Source of the DNA: Elephas maximus indicus
Taxonomy: Eukaryota; Chordata; Mammalia; Proboscidea; Elephantidae
Direction: 5' to 3'
Length of the DNA stretch: 64,000 nucleotides
Assembly (NCBI RefSeq): GCF_024166365.1
Contig: NC_064839.1
Span: 38,390,378-38,454,377 of the forward strand
Shown: one piece after another, positions 37,500-50,047 of the stretch
Layout of the letters: each line of letters begins with the position of its first letter
Numbering within the stretch: position 1 is the first letter of the stretch
Notes under the pieces: model-generated
What the model saw: the letters and a program-made list of their open reading frames with translations, nothing else
What the model was told of the DNA's origin: nothing
Databases searched by the model: none
Translations under genes and position numbers: made by a program

Positions 37500-38980
37500 A
37501 TGTCCATAACTTCTTCTCAGCCTTCTTTTTTTTGCAACGGGACTCCACAGCTCTTCAAGTCTTAAGGTGGAACACATTTCTCTACCCCTTGAAATCTGGG
37601 CTTGGCTGAGTGACTATTTTGGCCAATGATATAGCAAATGTAACACAAGCAGAGACATGATTTGTGAATTGGTGCTTGCCTTCTCTGACTGCACCTGGAA
37701 TCCACGGACCACCAAGTGATTGAGCTGGCTCTAGAGAACCCAGAAGTCCCACCCGTTAGCCAGCCAGCTCTAATTTCCTGCAAACTGACTGCAGCTGCAT
37801 GAGTAGTCCCCTGCTGAGATAAACCAAGCCTGGCCCGAGCCCAGCCCAAATTGCCGACCAACAGAATCATGAGCTAAATGAAGGGTTGCTGCTTTAAGCT
37901 ACAAAGTTTTAGGAAGGTGTGTTAGGTTGCAAGTGTTAAGCGATACAGCCAGTATATGGAACATGAAAATGGAACTACTCTGGCTGAATCTGCTCCCTAA
38001 GTCATTTCCCTTATGTCTTCTGTAGCAGCTCCTCTGTACCAGCTCTTTGCCACCCAGTTTCCTTCAATAACCAGGAAAGAGGAGCTACTTCTCTACTTTT
38101 TCCAAAGCCTTTTGTTGAAGAGAACACACTGAAGGCTGTGCAGGTTTAGCATAGAGCCTGAAAACCTTTCCTCCTCTAGTGTCCCCATCTCCCTCCTTCC
38201 CTGCCTCCCACCCCATTCAATCATTCACTCTTCCTTACAGAAATCATCTAACTTCAGTCTCTAACCACTGGTGTTTTGCAAATGTCACAGCCCTAGGCTC
38301 CTTTCTTTTCTGCCCAGCTGCTGCTACTTTTCCACAGAGTGAAGAAATGGGCTTTATTTCTGTGGATCTATGAATCCCCAGGGAAGTGGGCAGAACTCCA
38401 GTCCCATGAAACAGAAGGGAAACTTCCACTCTGGGCTGCAGCTGGTACCCTCCTAAAAAAAAGAGTATCTAAAATGAAACATTTCTCACCACCACTGAAT
38501 AATTGCTTACTCAACAAAGGTACATGAAAACTGTCCTTCCTCCTATGAACATAACCTGGACTCCATTACTCTGACCCTTTGCCTTTTGCAACAAGGGAGT
38601 ATTTATACCCTCCCTGCCTGGGCATTCTTCATTAACTTGATGACAAAGAGTAGCCCAAACACTTTCTCTCTTAATTGGGGGTAGGGTGGGGCTAGGTGGG
38701 GAAGTGGCAAGTGAAAGCCTTAGTGTACCCAGCCACAGGAAGTAATGAATATATTTTGTAGGGAAAATGGAAAGCAGGAGAGCTTGAGAGATTAATAAGA
38801 AAGAAAGCAGTTGGCGGAGCTTGAAGGGTAGTGTTTTGATTACAGATGCAAAAAAAAAAAGTTTTTTTTTTTTAATTTATTCTGTCATTATGAAAGTTTT
38901 GAAATTTCAGAAGTTACAGAAAAATAAAAAGAAAAGAAAAGCTCACCCATTACTTCACTACCCCAAGACAACTGATAACC
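37500..38980. other. Intergenic, no gene seen
   Basis: Largely unique-looking sequence with poly-T/A runs; no exon I can support. Confidence 0.5.
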
Positions 38981-38982
38981 AC

Positions 38983-39492
38983 TGTCTTAGTCAACTAGTG
39001 CTGGTATAACAGAAATACCACAAGTGAATGGCTTTAACAAAGAGAAATTTATTCCCTCGCAGTTTAGGAGGAAAGAAGTCCAAACTCGGTGTTGGCTCCA
39101 GGGGAAGACTGTCTCTCTCGGTTCTTGGGGAACATCCCTGTCATCAATATTCTCCTGGTCTAGGAGCTTCTCAGCACAGGAAGGTCCAAAGGACGAGCTC
39201 TGCTTCCAGTGCCGCTTTGTTGCTGGCATGAGGTTCTCCTGTCTCTCTGCTCACTTTTGTATATCTCAAAAGAGATTGACTTAAAACACAACCTAATCTT
39301 ATAGATTGAGTCCTGCCTCATTAACATAACTGCCTCTAATCCTGCCTCTTTAACATCATAGGGGTAGGATGTACAACACATAGGAAGATCATATCAGATG
39401 ACAAAATGGTAGACAATCACGCAATACTGGGAATCAGGGCCTAGCCAAGTTGACACACATTTTTGGGGGAGACATAATTCAATCCATAACAA
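38983..39492 (-). mobile_element. Solo LTR, MaLR/MLT1-like (copy 1)
   Basis: Reads TGT...ACA on the minus strand (TGTTATGGATTGAATTATGTC start). About 510 bases, with AATAAATTTCTC near its end. Confidence 0.75.
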
Positions 39493-39779
39493 CCAGTGTT
39501 AACATTTTAGTGTTACTTCTTTGCAGGTTTTTCTCTGTACACACTTTTGCACAGTTTTGATCATTGTTTATGCAGAATTTTTGTGGTCTGCATTTTTTAT
39601 CCAATGTTATAGGACTTTTCCATGTTGGAAAATTCCTACCTTAAGGCTGTATCATATATACGTGAACATGCCCTCATTGTTGAGAATTTAATTTTATTTT
39701 TTCTGTGTTATAATTAGGACCTCTGTGGATATTATTTTTAGGAGGGGTATTATTACATATACACAGGAAAGTGAGCTAG

Positions 39780-41815
39780 GAGGCTAGGCTTATTTTAATC
39801 CACATGCATATGCAATTGATCCAGTACCATATACTAAAATGACCGTCCCTTGCCCCTGAATTGCACTGGTATCTTTGTTATAAATTAGGTGATGATATAT
39901 GTATGGGTCTGTGTCTGGATTCTCTATTCTGTCTCATTAGTCAATTTGTCTAATCTGGGGCCAATGCCACGCTGTCCTAACTGGAATTTATAGTAAGCCT
40001 TGCTATCTGGTAGGAAACCCTGGTGGTGTAGTGGTTAAGTGCTATGGCTACTAACCAAAGGGTCGGCAGTTTGAATCCGCCAGGTGCTCCTTGGAAACTC
40101 TATAGGGCAGTTCTACTCTGTCCTATAGGGTCTCTATGAGTTGGAATCAACTCAACGGCGCTGGGTTTTTACTGGGTGGTATTATAATTCTTCTAAATAT
40201 ATTCTTCTTCCTCAAGATTGTCTTGACTATTCTAGATCCTTTGTATTGCATATAAATTTTAGAATTAGCATTTTAATTTTCACAAAAAAGTCCTGCTGGG
40301 ATTTTGATTCAGATTGCAATGAATCTCTAAATCAATTTGGGGAGGCTTGACATCTTCACAATATTGAATCTTTCAATCCCTGAACATGGTACATCTCTTC
40401 ATTTATTCAGGTTGTCTTTAATTTCAGTGCTTTACAAATTTTAGTATAGAGCTCTTGTACATTTTTCATTGGATTTATTCCTATTTTATTTTTATGTTAT
40501 TGTAAATATTTTTACTTAATTTCCCAAATGTTTATTATTAGTATATAGAAGTATAATTGATTTTTGTATATTGAGCTTGTATCCATCAAAACCTTGGTAA
40601 ATTCACTAATTAAATATAATAGTTTTGTTAATGATTTGAATTTTTTAGATACATAACCATGTCATCTTCAAGTAATCACTCTTTAGCGCTTCTTGTCTTT
40701 ATACCTTTTCTTTCTTTTTCTCACCTTAATATGGTTTTTATCACAATGTTCAATAGAAGTGGGACGTGGACATCCTTGTCATATTCCCAAACTCAAGGAG
40801 AAGGTTTTCAAGATTTTACTCTTAAGTATTAGCTTAGTTGTAGGTATTTTTTAATTTTTTGTGGATACTCTTTATCAGATTAAGCAAGTTCCTTTCTATT
40901 CCTAGTTTTACCATGAACAGGTATTGAATACTTTTTTCTTTATCTGTTAAGATCATCATATAGTTTTTCTCTTTGTTCTGTTAATGTGGTGAATTACACT
41001 GATTGGTTTTTGGAATGTTAAACCAATCTTGCCTTTCTGGAATAAACCTCAATTTCTCATAATATGGTACAATTTTTATATATTGATGGGTTTGATTTGC
41101 TAAAATCTTTAAGGATTTTTGCATCTGCCTTTATGAGAAATATTCGCCTGCAGTTTTCCTCTCTCGTAATGTCCTCATCACGGTTTCATATCAAGGTTAT
41201 GTTGATCTCTCAGTACAAGTTGGGGAGTGATCCCTATTTCTCTATTTCATGTAAGAGTTTATGTAAGATTAACATTCTTTCTCTCTTAATTGTTTGGAAA
41301 AATTTGCCAGTGAAGCCATATGGGCCAATAGTTCTCTTTGTAGGAATATGTTAAATTTCAGATTCTTTAGTAGATAAAGGGCTATTCGTATTTTCTCTTC
41401 CTTCCAGTGGTTGTATTTGTCTAGAAAGTTTCCCGTTTTAGCAAAGTTGTCAAATTTACTAAGCTATTCTCAACACTATCTTGTTATATTTTTAGCATCA
41501 GTAGGATTAATAATGTCCCCTCTTTCATTCCTGATATTAATATTTGTGTTTTCCTTCTTTTTTTCTTGGATAATCTTGCTAGAGATTTGCCTATTTTATT
41601 AATCTTTTTACCGTTCAAACTTTGGCTTAGCTGGCTTTCTCTACTGTTTGTCTCGTATCTGTTTCAATGATTCCCACTCTTTATTATTTTTCTTTTTTTT
41701 TTCATTTATTTTAGGTTTAATTTTTTAATTTTCTTTTTTGCACTTAAGGTAGAAGCTTACGTAATTGATTTTAACTTTTCTATTAGTTGCATTTAAAACT
41801 ATGAATTTTCTTCAA
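39780..41815 (-). mobile_element. L1 LINE fragment (antisense ORF2 region), part 1
   Basis: Plus strand shows typical antisense L1 ORF2 sequence (for example GGGTCTGTGTCTGGATTCTCTATTCTG near 39905 and the stretch at 41080-41260). An AfroSINE interrupts it at 40013-40170. It continues at 42640 after a later insertion. Confidence 0.8.
40013..40170 (+). mobile_element. AfroSINE inside L1
   Basis: GGAAACCCTGGTGGTGTAGTG head; interrupts the antisense L1 at 39.8-41.8 kb. Confidence 0.85.
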
Positions 41816-42640
41816 AGGCCAGCGAAGCAGGGGCAGGGGTTTGGGAACCATGGCTTCAGAGGACATCTAGGTCAATTGGCATAAATAAAATCTATTAAGA
41901 AAACATTCTGCATCCCACTTTGGAGAGTGGTGTCTGGGGTCTTAAACGCTAGCAAGCAGCCATCTAAGATGCATCAATTGGTCTCAACCCACCTGGAGCA
42001 AGGAAGAATGAAGAACACCAAAGACACAAGGTAACTATGAGCCTGAGAGACAGAAAGGACCACATAAACCAAAGACTACATCAGCCTGAGACCAGAAGAA
42101 CTAGATGGTGCCTGGCCACAACCAGTGACTGCCCTGACAGGCAACACAACAAAGAACCCCTGACGAAGCAGGAGAGTAGTGGGATGCAGACCCCAAATTC
42201 TCGTAAAAAGGCCAGACTTAATGGTCAGACTGGGACTAGAAGGACCCTGGAGGTCGGGGTCCCCAGATCTTCTGTTAGCCCAAGACAGGAACCATTCCCC
42301 GGGGCCAACTCTTCAGACAGGGATTGGACTGGAATATGGTATGAAAAATGTTACTGGTGAAGAACGAGCTTCTTGGATCAAGTAGCCACATGAGACTGTG
42401 TTGGCATCTCCTGTCTGGAGGGGAGATGAGAGGGCAGAGGGGGCCAGAAGCTGCCCGAATGGACACGAGGAGAGAGAGTGGAGGGAAGGAGTGTGCTGTC
42501 TCATTAGGGGAAGAGCAGTTAGGAGTGTATAGCAAGATGTGTGTAAATTCTTGTATGAGAGACTGACTTGATTTCTAAACTTTCTCTTAAAGTACAATAA
42601 AAATTAATTTAAAAAAGCTTTCACTTAAGGCACGATAAAA
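41816..42640 (+). mobile_element. Polyadenylated retroposon, probably a 5'-truncated L1 3' end (copy C)
   Basis: A unit of about 800 bases ending in AATAAAAATT and a long A tract. It contains a G-rich purine stretch near 42417-42490, as L1 3' UTRs do. Copies of the same unit lie at 26306-26833 and 12590-12830. It is inserted in L1 with a short target duplication. The family name is not certain. Confidence 0.65.
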
Positions 42641-43515
42641 AAAAAAAAAAAAAACTATGCATTTCTACCTACATGCTGCCTTACCAATTGTTGTTAGGTG
42701 CTATCGAGTCAGTTCCGATTCATAGTGACCCTACATGCAACAGAACAAAACACCGCCTGGTCCTGCGCTATCCTCATAATCATTGTTATGCCTGAGCCTA
42801 TTGTTCCAGCCACTGTATCAGTCCATCTCGTTGAGGATATTTCTCTCTTTTGCTGACCCTCTACTTTATCAAGGATGATGCCCTTCGCCAGGGACTAGTC
42901 CTTCCTGGTAACATGTCTAGAGTATGTGAGACAAAGGATATTGGCTTTACTGATATCCTACATGTTTTAATATATTGTATTTTTATTGTCAATCGGTTTA
43001 AAAAGTTTTCTAATTTCCATTTGTGTCTTCTTTGTTCCATGTTTTTCTTAGGAATATGTTGCTTAACTTCCAATCATTTGGAGATTTTAAAATTACCATT
43101 CTGTTACTGATTTTTAGCTAATTCTACAGTGGTCAAGAACCCATTCCATATGATTTCAGTCCTTTGAAATTCACTGAGGCTTGATTTATTGCCCAGCATA
43201 TAGCCTACTCGGATAAAAGTTCCACATGCACTTGAGAAGACTGCAGTTCTCGGGCGTAGTGTTCTATATATGTCCATTTTTGTTAATTGCCTTTTTCAAG
43301 TCTTCTGTATCCTTACTGACTTTTCTCTGCTTGTTATACTAGTTAGTGGAAGGATTGTGAACTTGTCTATTTTCTCTTTTAGATCTGTTATTAAGAGCAT
43401 ACAAATTTAGGTGTGTTATGTTCCTATTAAATTGGCCCTTTATTGTTATGAAATGTCCTTTATGTCTAATAATTCTTCTTGCCATAAAGTATCTTTGTCT
43501 GAATATAAAGGATGA
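42640..43515 (-). mobile_element. L1 LINE fragment (antisense ORF2 region), part 2
   Basis: Continuation of the 39.8-41.8 kb L1, broken by an RTE fragment at 42689-42936. AAACTATGCATTT at about 42650 repeats the AAACTATGAATTT left of the insertion at 41.8 kb. Confidence 0.75.
42689..42936 (-). mobile_element. RTE LINE 3' fragment
   Basis: About 250 bases matching the 3' end of the RTE at 33.2 kb, starting GTTGTTAGGTGCTATCGAGTC on plus. It interrupts L1 sequence. Confidence 0.85.
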
Positions 43516-43639
43516 TTAATGGAGAGCTGAAAAAACATCCTTAAATGAGATGGAGAAGTGCTCAATACATTGAAGGAGAACCTGTAAAGGATGCTGTCCA
43601 TGGAATCTAGGAGCTGGATAAAGCTTGAATAAAGCAGAA

Positions 43640-43830
43640 ATGCTGTATTTCCATGGTTCCCATGTTTACTGCATTTTAGAATCAGCTGGGAAGCTTTTAA
43701 AAATTCCGATGCCTACGTTGTGCCCCACATGCATTCAACCAGAATGTCTGGTGGTGGATGCCAGGCATCAGTAGTTTTTAAAGGTAACCAGGTGATTCCA
43801 ATGTGCAGCAAAGTTTGGGAACCACTGCCC
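43640..43830 (+). mobile_element. MER5A-like DNA transposon fragment (hAT-Charlie)
   Basis: Contains GAATGTCTGGTGGTGGATGCCAGGCATC and ends GGGAACCACTG, as MER5 elements do. A shorter possible piece lies at 37410-37500. Confidence 0.6.
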
Positions 43831-43834
43831 TAAG

Positions 43835-46380
43835 TCTTCCATTTAATATGCTATAAGTTGTAAGAAAGAAAACTCTGCCAGTTAACCTCTGACAAAATGC
43901 TCAAGATACCATTGATTTTAAGACATCTCCATTTCAGAGATGTTAAAGTAGGAAAATAGCATCTCAGAATTGATGAACTGCTGTGGTCAGAGTTATGCCC
44001 AGCCATGGAATGGGAACCACTAGATTTTCCCAGGAGTGTACATGACCTTAGAACAGAATGGATAGTCGAGTTGAATTTGGGACAGCACATTTTGTTCATA
44101 ATTCCAGTTTGTCCTGATAAGAAAACTAAACAAAGACCTTCTCACTATTACACCTCTTTCTTTTCCTCAGGCGACAGAGATAGGTCCTGCTGTGCCCGGA
44201 ATATTGGAATTAGTTCCCAACTGTACTTCCTTAGTGCCAGCAACTCTCTTCTCGAAAACTGAGCCACTCACAATCAAATGAAATTTCAAGGAGAATATGC
44301 TCACAGTACCATGTATGCTGATATTGTAACCTTTCAAAAGGTGCTCAAAAGTAGCATCAACTCTGGCACTGTATAAATGAGGAACTACCAAGTTCCAGAC
44401 TTCTAAATCAGATGTTATCCTCAGACCTACTTCCTCCCTACAAAGACATCCTATAGGAGATGGTGAACCCACGTGGTCTGTCAAGACTTCAAACAAAATC
44501 TGCCTTTTCTGGTGTGAAATTGGTCAGAGGCCAAAGGTGTGAGGGGATAAATATAAGATAAATTTGGATCTTTATTCAGAAGAGTTCATATCAACATTCC
44601 TCAATTTCACCATCCTATGTTTATGAGACAGACATCCCCTTAGGCCCTGGGAGACAGGGGAGGGACCATGTTGCTATTTGCTTATTTGCCTTTACTGCTA
44701 TACCCAGCAATGCCTGGCACACTCAGCTCTCAGTCAGTGTTTGCTGAATTGAGCAGATGATAAACATAGTCTCTGTCCTCAAAAAGTTCAGAGTCGGAGA
44801 AGAAATAAATACTACACAACATAATTAAATGCTCCATGTCATGGCAGAGATTTAGGCCCTCAGGGCACAAAAGTTGCTGGCAAAGCCAGCCCTGTATGTG
44901 CCTTAGGATGGGCAGTCACCTCACAATCCTAACAGCTTTCAGAGTGCTTACTGTGTGCCAGGCGCTGCTCTGTGTGTTTACTCATTTATTTCTTCAACTA
45001 CCCTGAAGCGGTAGGTCTTTTTATTATCTAATAACCCCATTTTTACAAATAGGGCACAGAGAGGCTAGGAACTTTCTCAGAGTAACACAGCTAGTAAGTA
45101 GAGGAGGCAAGATTCAAACCCAGGCTGAGATCTTGAGTGCCCTGAGCTGCTGCCTTTTCTGCACGATGTACTTTACACAGCAATTGGCCTTGAGTTCTCA
45201 CGATTAGAGAGGCTTTTAAGGGTCAACTGGTGACATATCCTTGACTGGGTTAAGACATCACTTACCCGGGAGGAATAATAAACTGGCCACTAATTTTTTT
45301 TTTAACCACATTAGCCAGGTTATGGTATCAGCCCATAAAGAACCATATGCATCTGATTAAAACCATGACCGAGGCATTGATAACCAGCAAAGAGAACAAG
45401 GAGACCCTACAGCACTGAGGCCCCAGGGTGAAGGAGTCTGATGCTGGGAAGAAGTGGAGACTTTCCAAGCATGATCCTCTGTACAGGCCTTGAGGGTGGG
45501 GGGCACTGCCGCGGGGAGGCTGTAGGGAGCAGGCAAAGAGCACGCGGTCCCTGGGTGGTAAATGTATTAGGAAACAGACCAAGGAACATTCCCGGACAAA
45601 GAGCATTGAGCAACCCCTGGGTGCCAGCCAGGTGTTGGGAAGAGTTGAACCATCTACCCAGGTCCTATGACAGACCTCTCTGGAAGGAATGGTGTTAAAA
45701 TGGCATGCTTTTGCGCAGTCAGTGCAAGAAATTGGGGAACTTGCATAATTGTGGTCCCAGGAAATAGCGTGAAGTTAGTCTTGACCATACAGGAAAATCA
45801 GCACAGCTGTATCTTGCTAAGCCTCCAAGTGAATCCTTGCAGAAGCACTTTGTTTTTCTCTTTTGTAGGTTGTGACCTACTGGATTCTGGCCAGTTGTAT
45901 TTGTGTTTGTCTCTTCTGAAAGAGGTACCGGAAAACTCACTTACCTTCAGCCCCAACATGTAGCACAGCCATGACCATGAAGTGGGTTCCCAATAAATGA
46001 CTAATTGGAAGGAAGGAAGGAAAAGGGAAGATGAATGTGGGTCGACCCTTCTCATTTATATATACGTACACACAAGTGTGTATGTATGTGAATATAAAAA
46101 TATATACTCGTGTGTGTAAAAATATATTCATATATGTATGTGTTTTTTAAATGGTTATATCAGAGTCTCAAACACCTTTTTATGACCAAATTATTTTTTT
46201 GTTTGTAAGTTTTTGATGATAAGATGTTTTTCAGTAATGGAATGCATGCTAAATCATTGAGTTTTTAAATTTTTGTTAGGTAAGATGAATTTTGATAAAT
46301 ATTATATGGGACACATATATGTCACTGGACTCTAGCGGTAGAATCAGTAGAATGAGGCATGAAAAAAATCATTTTAACAA
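43835..46380. other. Intergenic, no gene seen
   Basis: Apart from the MIR at 44.9-45.1 kb I can name nothing; several medium open frames on both strands match no family I know. Confidence 0.5.
44930..45130 (-). repeat. MIR, antisense
   Basis: TTACTGTGTGCCAGGCGCTG and AGTAACACAGCTAGTAAGTAG. Confidence 0.6.
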
Positions 46381-46382
46381 TT

Positions 46383-48300
46383 TTATTTTATTGTGTGAAA
46401 CTTTTGAAAACATGGGGTAACACAGAAAGACACCCTGCAATGGTTGCACATAATTGTGGTTCGAGTCTCCTTCTTAGTGCTGTATTCTCTGCGTTGCCTT
46501 CTACATCCCTTGACAGGTAAACAGTTTCCAACCTGTTGGAGCCATACATCATTTGGCACCCTGCTTGCTCCTGGCCTGGTCTTCACAAGAAAGGAGGGTC
46601 TTCCTCTTCTTTTGCTTTCCTGGCCCAAAGTAAGTTGCCTAATAAGAGCAAGCCTGAAGGAAAGTTGGTCACATCTGCCCCCACTGTTACAGTTCCGCAT
46701 TGTAAAACTATTTATAATGCTAAGGTCAATAAGGAAATACAGCAGTCAATGCCACCATTTGAGAGAGCACCTTCCGATTGCGCACCTTTCATGCCTCTGG
46801 TCAAAGCAGTCCACTGTCCCCAAAATTGCACTGTATTCTGCAACTGCTCTTGGGCAAGGGATTACTGAGGAGGAACCCTCTTTGTTCTTTCCTTTGACGT
46901 TAGTGATGTCCTTTGGATTGTGGAACATGTACAAAACTGTCACAGGTCTATTGTCACTACCACCGACACACATCCTTTCATACAAAACAGGAATTCTGCC
47001 CGCTATAATTTATCTTTCCTCTTCATCATTTCTGGTAGCCCCTTTCTGTTTGTTCACGCTGTGTCTACATTTATGCTTTTCATCAAGTGATAGGAAAAGA
47101 AATTGTCAAAGGCAATGATACTGTGAGAATGGTTGCAAGAATGACACAGTCCAAGTACAGCACTCTTACCGAGGGAGAGAAATGAGTCATGGTCTATGCC
47201 TTTTTTACCAGAACAGATATCAAACTGACTTACGAAGCCAGTTCACGAGTCAGCCAAGCACCATACTTTGTACCCACGCTTGACCGGCTTCATTGGCATG
47301 TATTGTTTTATTGATGAACGGCCCTTGAATAGCACCATGCTTTCATCAACTGCCATGACATGTGATGGCACATACACCTCTTTTAGGCAGCTATTGAGAG
47401 CATTGATAATTGGGTACAATTTGTAAAGCCAGTCATAGCCAGGTTCTCCTTTGTGCACAGCTTTTGAATTGTCATTGCAGCGTATGTTCTTGGTCAGTTT
47501 CTTGTATCTTGTTTTAGTCATAAGGTTTGTCGCAGAAGTTACACCCAAGAGGAGGTCAGTGGACCAATGATGTCTGAGCTCTGGCAGGATGTATATACCC
47601 ATCAGTATATGCACTACAATGAATGTCTTTATTTCCTCTACAGTTGTAGGCTGCCGGTTTTTACTTGACATTCTAATATCCCGCCCTCTGTATTACCTTG
47701 CGCGCTTCTGGGTTGCATAAAGATTTTATTGGCCCTTTATAATTTCCAGTGGAAACCCTGGTGGTGTAGTGGTTAAATGCTACAGCTGCTAACCAAAGGG
47801 CTGGCAGTTTGAATCCGCCAGGCACTCCTTGGAAACTCTATGGGGCAGTTCTACTCTGTCCTATAGGGTCGCTATGAGTCGGAATCGGCTCAATGGCACT
47901 GGGTTCGGTTTTGGGTTTGTTTTTTTTTTATATATATAATTTCCAATATCTCTTCCATAAATACAGCCAAAAAATAACCTACTTCTGCATCTTCATGGAT
48001 CAAATTAGGGTAAACTTTGGCATATTGCTGAAGTGAGTTCGTTATATTTTCAAAGTAGGAGACATCTTCACATCATTCACCTTTGTTTTCTTCAATTTCA
48101 TCACGGGCATCATCATCTGGTTCGCCCCTTTCTTCTGCAACATTGAGTGTGTCATCATCCTCTAATACCTCTAATGTGTTAGTGTCTTTGTTACTATCAA
48201 AATGAGCTTTAGGTTCCACAAAATGGGTAAGCTCCTTCGAGGCATCTTCATCACACTCCTCCTTAGAATCATCCTCATTCTCAGGTAGAGAAAAGAAATA
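46383..48300 (-). pseudogene. piggyBac-type transposase, inactivated
   Basis: Three blocks encode a PiggyBac DDE transposase on the minus strand. The acidic N-terminal part is at about 48300-48073. The core at 47671-47243 has AVDESMVLFKGR with the first Asp and MPMKPVKRGYKVWCLADS. After a shift past the TGA near 47240, the frame continues with TGFVSQFDI and FDNFF. Then 46985-46746 has GTVDCFDQ and SLKWWH, and 46560-46383 has a Cys/His tail (CNHC...CVTPCFQKFHT). All three catalytic Asp positions can be found, but stops, frameshifts, an AfroSINE (47751-47934) and a MITE (48301) break the gene. A TTAA lies near 46374-46377, but I could not define terminal repeats. Confidence 0.88.
47751..47934 (+). 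mobile_element. AfroSINE inside the piggyBac pseudogene
   Basis: Flanked by near-identical TATAATTTCCA on both sides (about 47738 and 47935). Confidence 0.88.
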
Positions 48301-49618
48301 CACCCATTCCTCAGTTATCGACTTGGCTAGGTTCCAAAGGCCAGGTTGTTATGCAAAAGTCAGTGTTATGCAAAAAGGAAGATGACCAGGGATGTGCTCT
48401 TCCACAGCACCTCAGGGCTGGCAGGTGATGTGCCTGCTATGGCAGGTCTGCTCCAATCTCCTCCTCCTCTTCACTCCTGTTCCCCTCTGTCTTAGTCATC
48501 TAGCGATGCTATAACAGAAATACCACAAGTGGATGCCTTTAACAAAGAGACATTTATTTCCTCACATTAAAGTAGGCTAAAAGTTCAAATGCAGGGCGTT
48601 AGCTCCAGGGGAGGGCATTCTGTCTCTGTCGGCCTTCTCATCAATGTTCCCCCTAACTAAAAAAAAAAAAATAGTAGGGGAAAATTGCACAGGGATCCTG
48701 GGTCCAAAGGATACCCTCTGCTCTCAGCACTGCTCTCTTGGTGGTATGAGGTCCCACTGTCTCTCTTCTCGCTTCTGTCTCTTATATCTCAAGAGATTGC
48801 CTCAAAACACAATCCAGTCTTGTAGATTTGAGATCTGCCTCACTAACACAACTGCCGCCCATCCTCCCTCATTAACATCATAGAGACAGGATTTACAACA
48901 TAAGGAAAATCATGAAATACCGGGAATCACGGCCCAGCCAAATCGATACACACATTTTTGGGGGGACATAATTTAATCCATGACACCCTCCTTTTCTCCT
49001 CTTACTCCCAACTCCTCCCCCACTGTCTCTCCATCCTTCCTTCTACCCCCTTGGTCTCCTCTTCCTTCTGCTCTCCAGCATACCGGATGGGGAGCTCGTT
49101 GGAACTCAGGGGCTGGTGCCAGAGCACAGCTCCGCAGAGCTGGGCAGGTCATCCACGCTGGAGAGACCTGAGCACAGTGGGAGCAGGCCTGGGGCAGGAC
49201 TGCACAGAAGCTGCAAACCAGGGGCCAGGGGCCATTCCTACGTGGCTGTCCCATTCACAGACAGCCACCAGCCCTTCTGGCTCCCTGCCATTGCTCCGTG
49301 CCTCCCAGAGCCAGGAGCCGCCACAAGCTGCCGACACTTGGGCCCTGCAGCACTGCCAACAGGTGAGTCCTGGGAGCCCAGTCTGGGGCTGGTACAAGAG
49401 AAGGTCCCTAGAGGGGGGGGGTTGACACCATGAGTTACCACACAGGGTGACACCAACCCTAGTGATGCCACTGCAGCCAGCGTTACTCTTGCCTTATACC
49501 TCGGCATTCATTACTGCCAGGTGTACATCACTAATGCACAAAATAATCAGTAGATTTTTTACTATTGACGTAAACGTGAAATGTCAGATAATGAGATAGT
49601 CGATAAGCGAGGAGTAGG
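48301..49618 (+). mobile_element. Longer relative of the 56.6 kb MITE, inserted in the piggyBac gene
   Basis: Left end CACCCATTCCTCAGTTATCGAC and right end GTCGATAAGCGAGGAGTAGG match the 56.6 kb element, with TA at 48299-48300 and 49619-49620. The interior is longer and holds a later LTR (48489-48985) and a GC-rich stretch at 49080-49400 that I cannot name. Confidence 0.6.
48489..48985 (-). mobile_element. Solo LTR, MaLR/MLT1-like (copy 2)
   Basis: Same family as 38983-39492 (TGTCATGGATTAAATTATGTC start). It is inserted within the MITE relative at 48301-49618. Confidence 0.75.
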
Positions 49619-50047
49619 TATAATCTAGAATTTCTTTGTCCTTCAAATAGCCTATTTCTGAAAACGGAATTTTTCAGGAAAAAACAATTCAAGGTTCAGC
49701 AAAGCCAGGATAATACCAGTACCATACTTCCAAACCAGTGAGAATACACAAGGGGAGACATAGCATAATTCCAGCCTCCTGTAAAAATAAAAGCATCAAA
49801 AGGATCTGGAGTCCTAGAAAAAGCACTACTACAGTGAGTTAATTTTTATCTCAAATGACCTACTTACAGCTCATAAACTAGAAGTCCTTGATGCAAGAAA
49901 CATACACACGGTACACCAAGGATACTATAATATGTGCTTATAAAGTATTGCACCTGAAAATATGTTATTCATTTTTAAATTAGATCATGAAAACTGCAAC
50001 TTGCAAGTAACACAGGACACCGTAAATACAAGGCTTATCTCATTGCT

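Noticed and set aside
46444-47118. 224-codon open frame on the plus strand
   Set aside because: It is the antisense of the piggyBac coding sequence, which reads clearly on the minus strand.
48958-49425. 155-codon open frame on plus in a GC-rich stretch, with overlapping minus frames
   Set aside because: No known domain, no splice or UTR context, and it lies inside the MITE relative; GC-rich sequence has long open frames by chance.
48299-49620. Treating the CACC-ended element as the piggyBac's own terminal repeat
   Set aside because: Its flanks are TA, not TTAA, and the same ends occur at 56.6 kb away from any piggyBac sequence.
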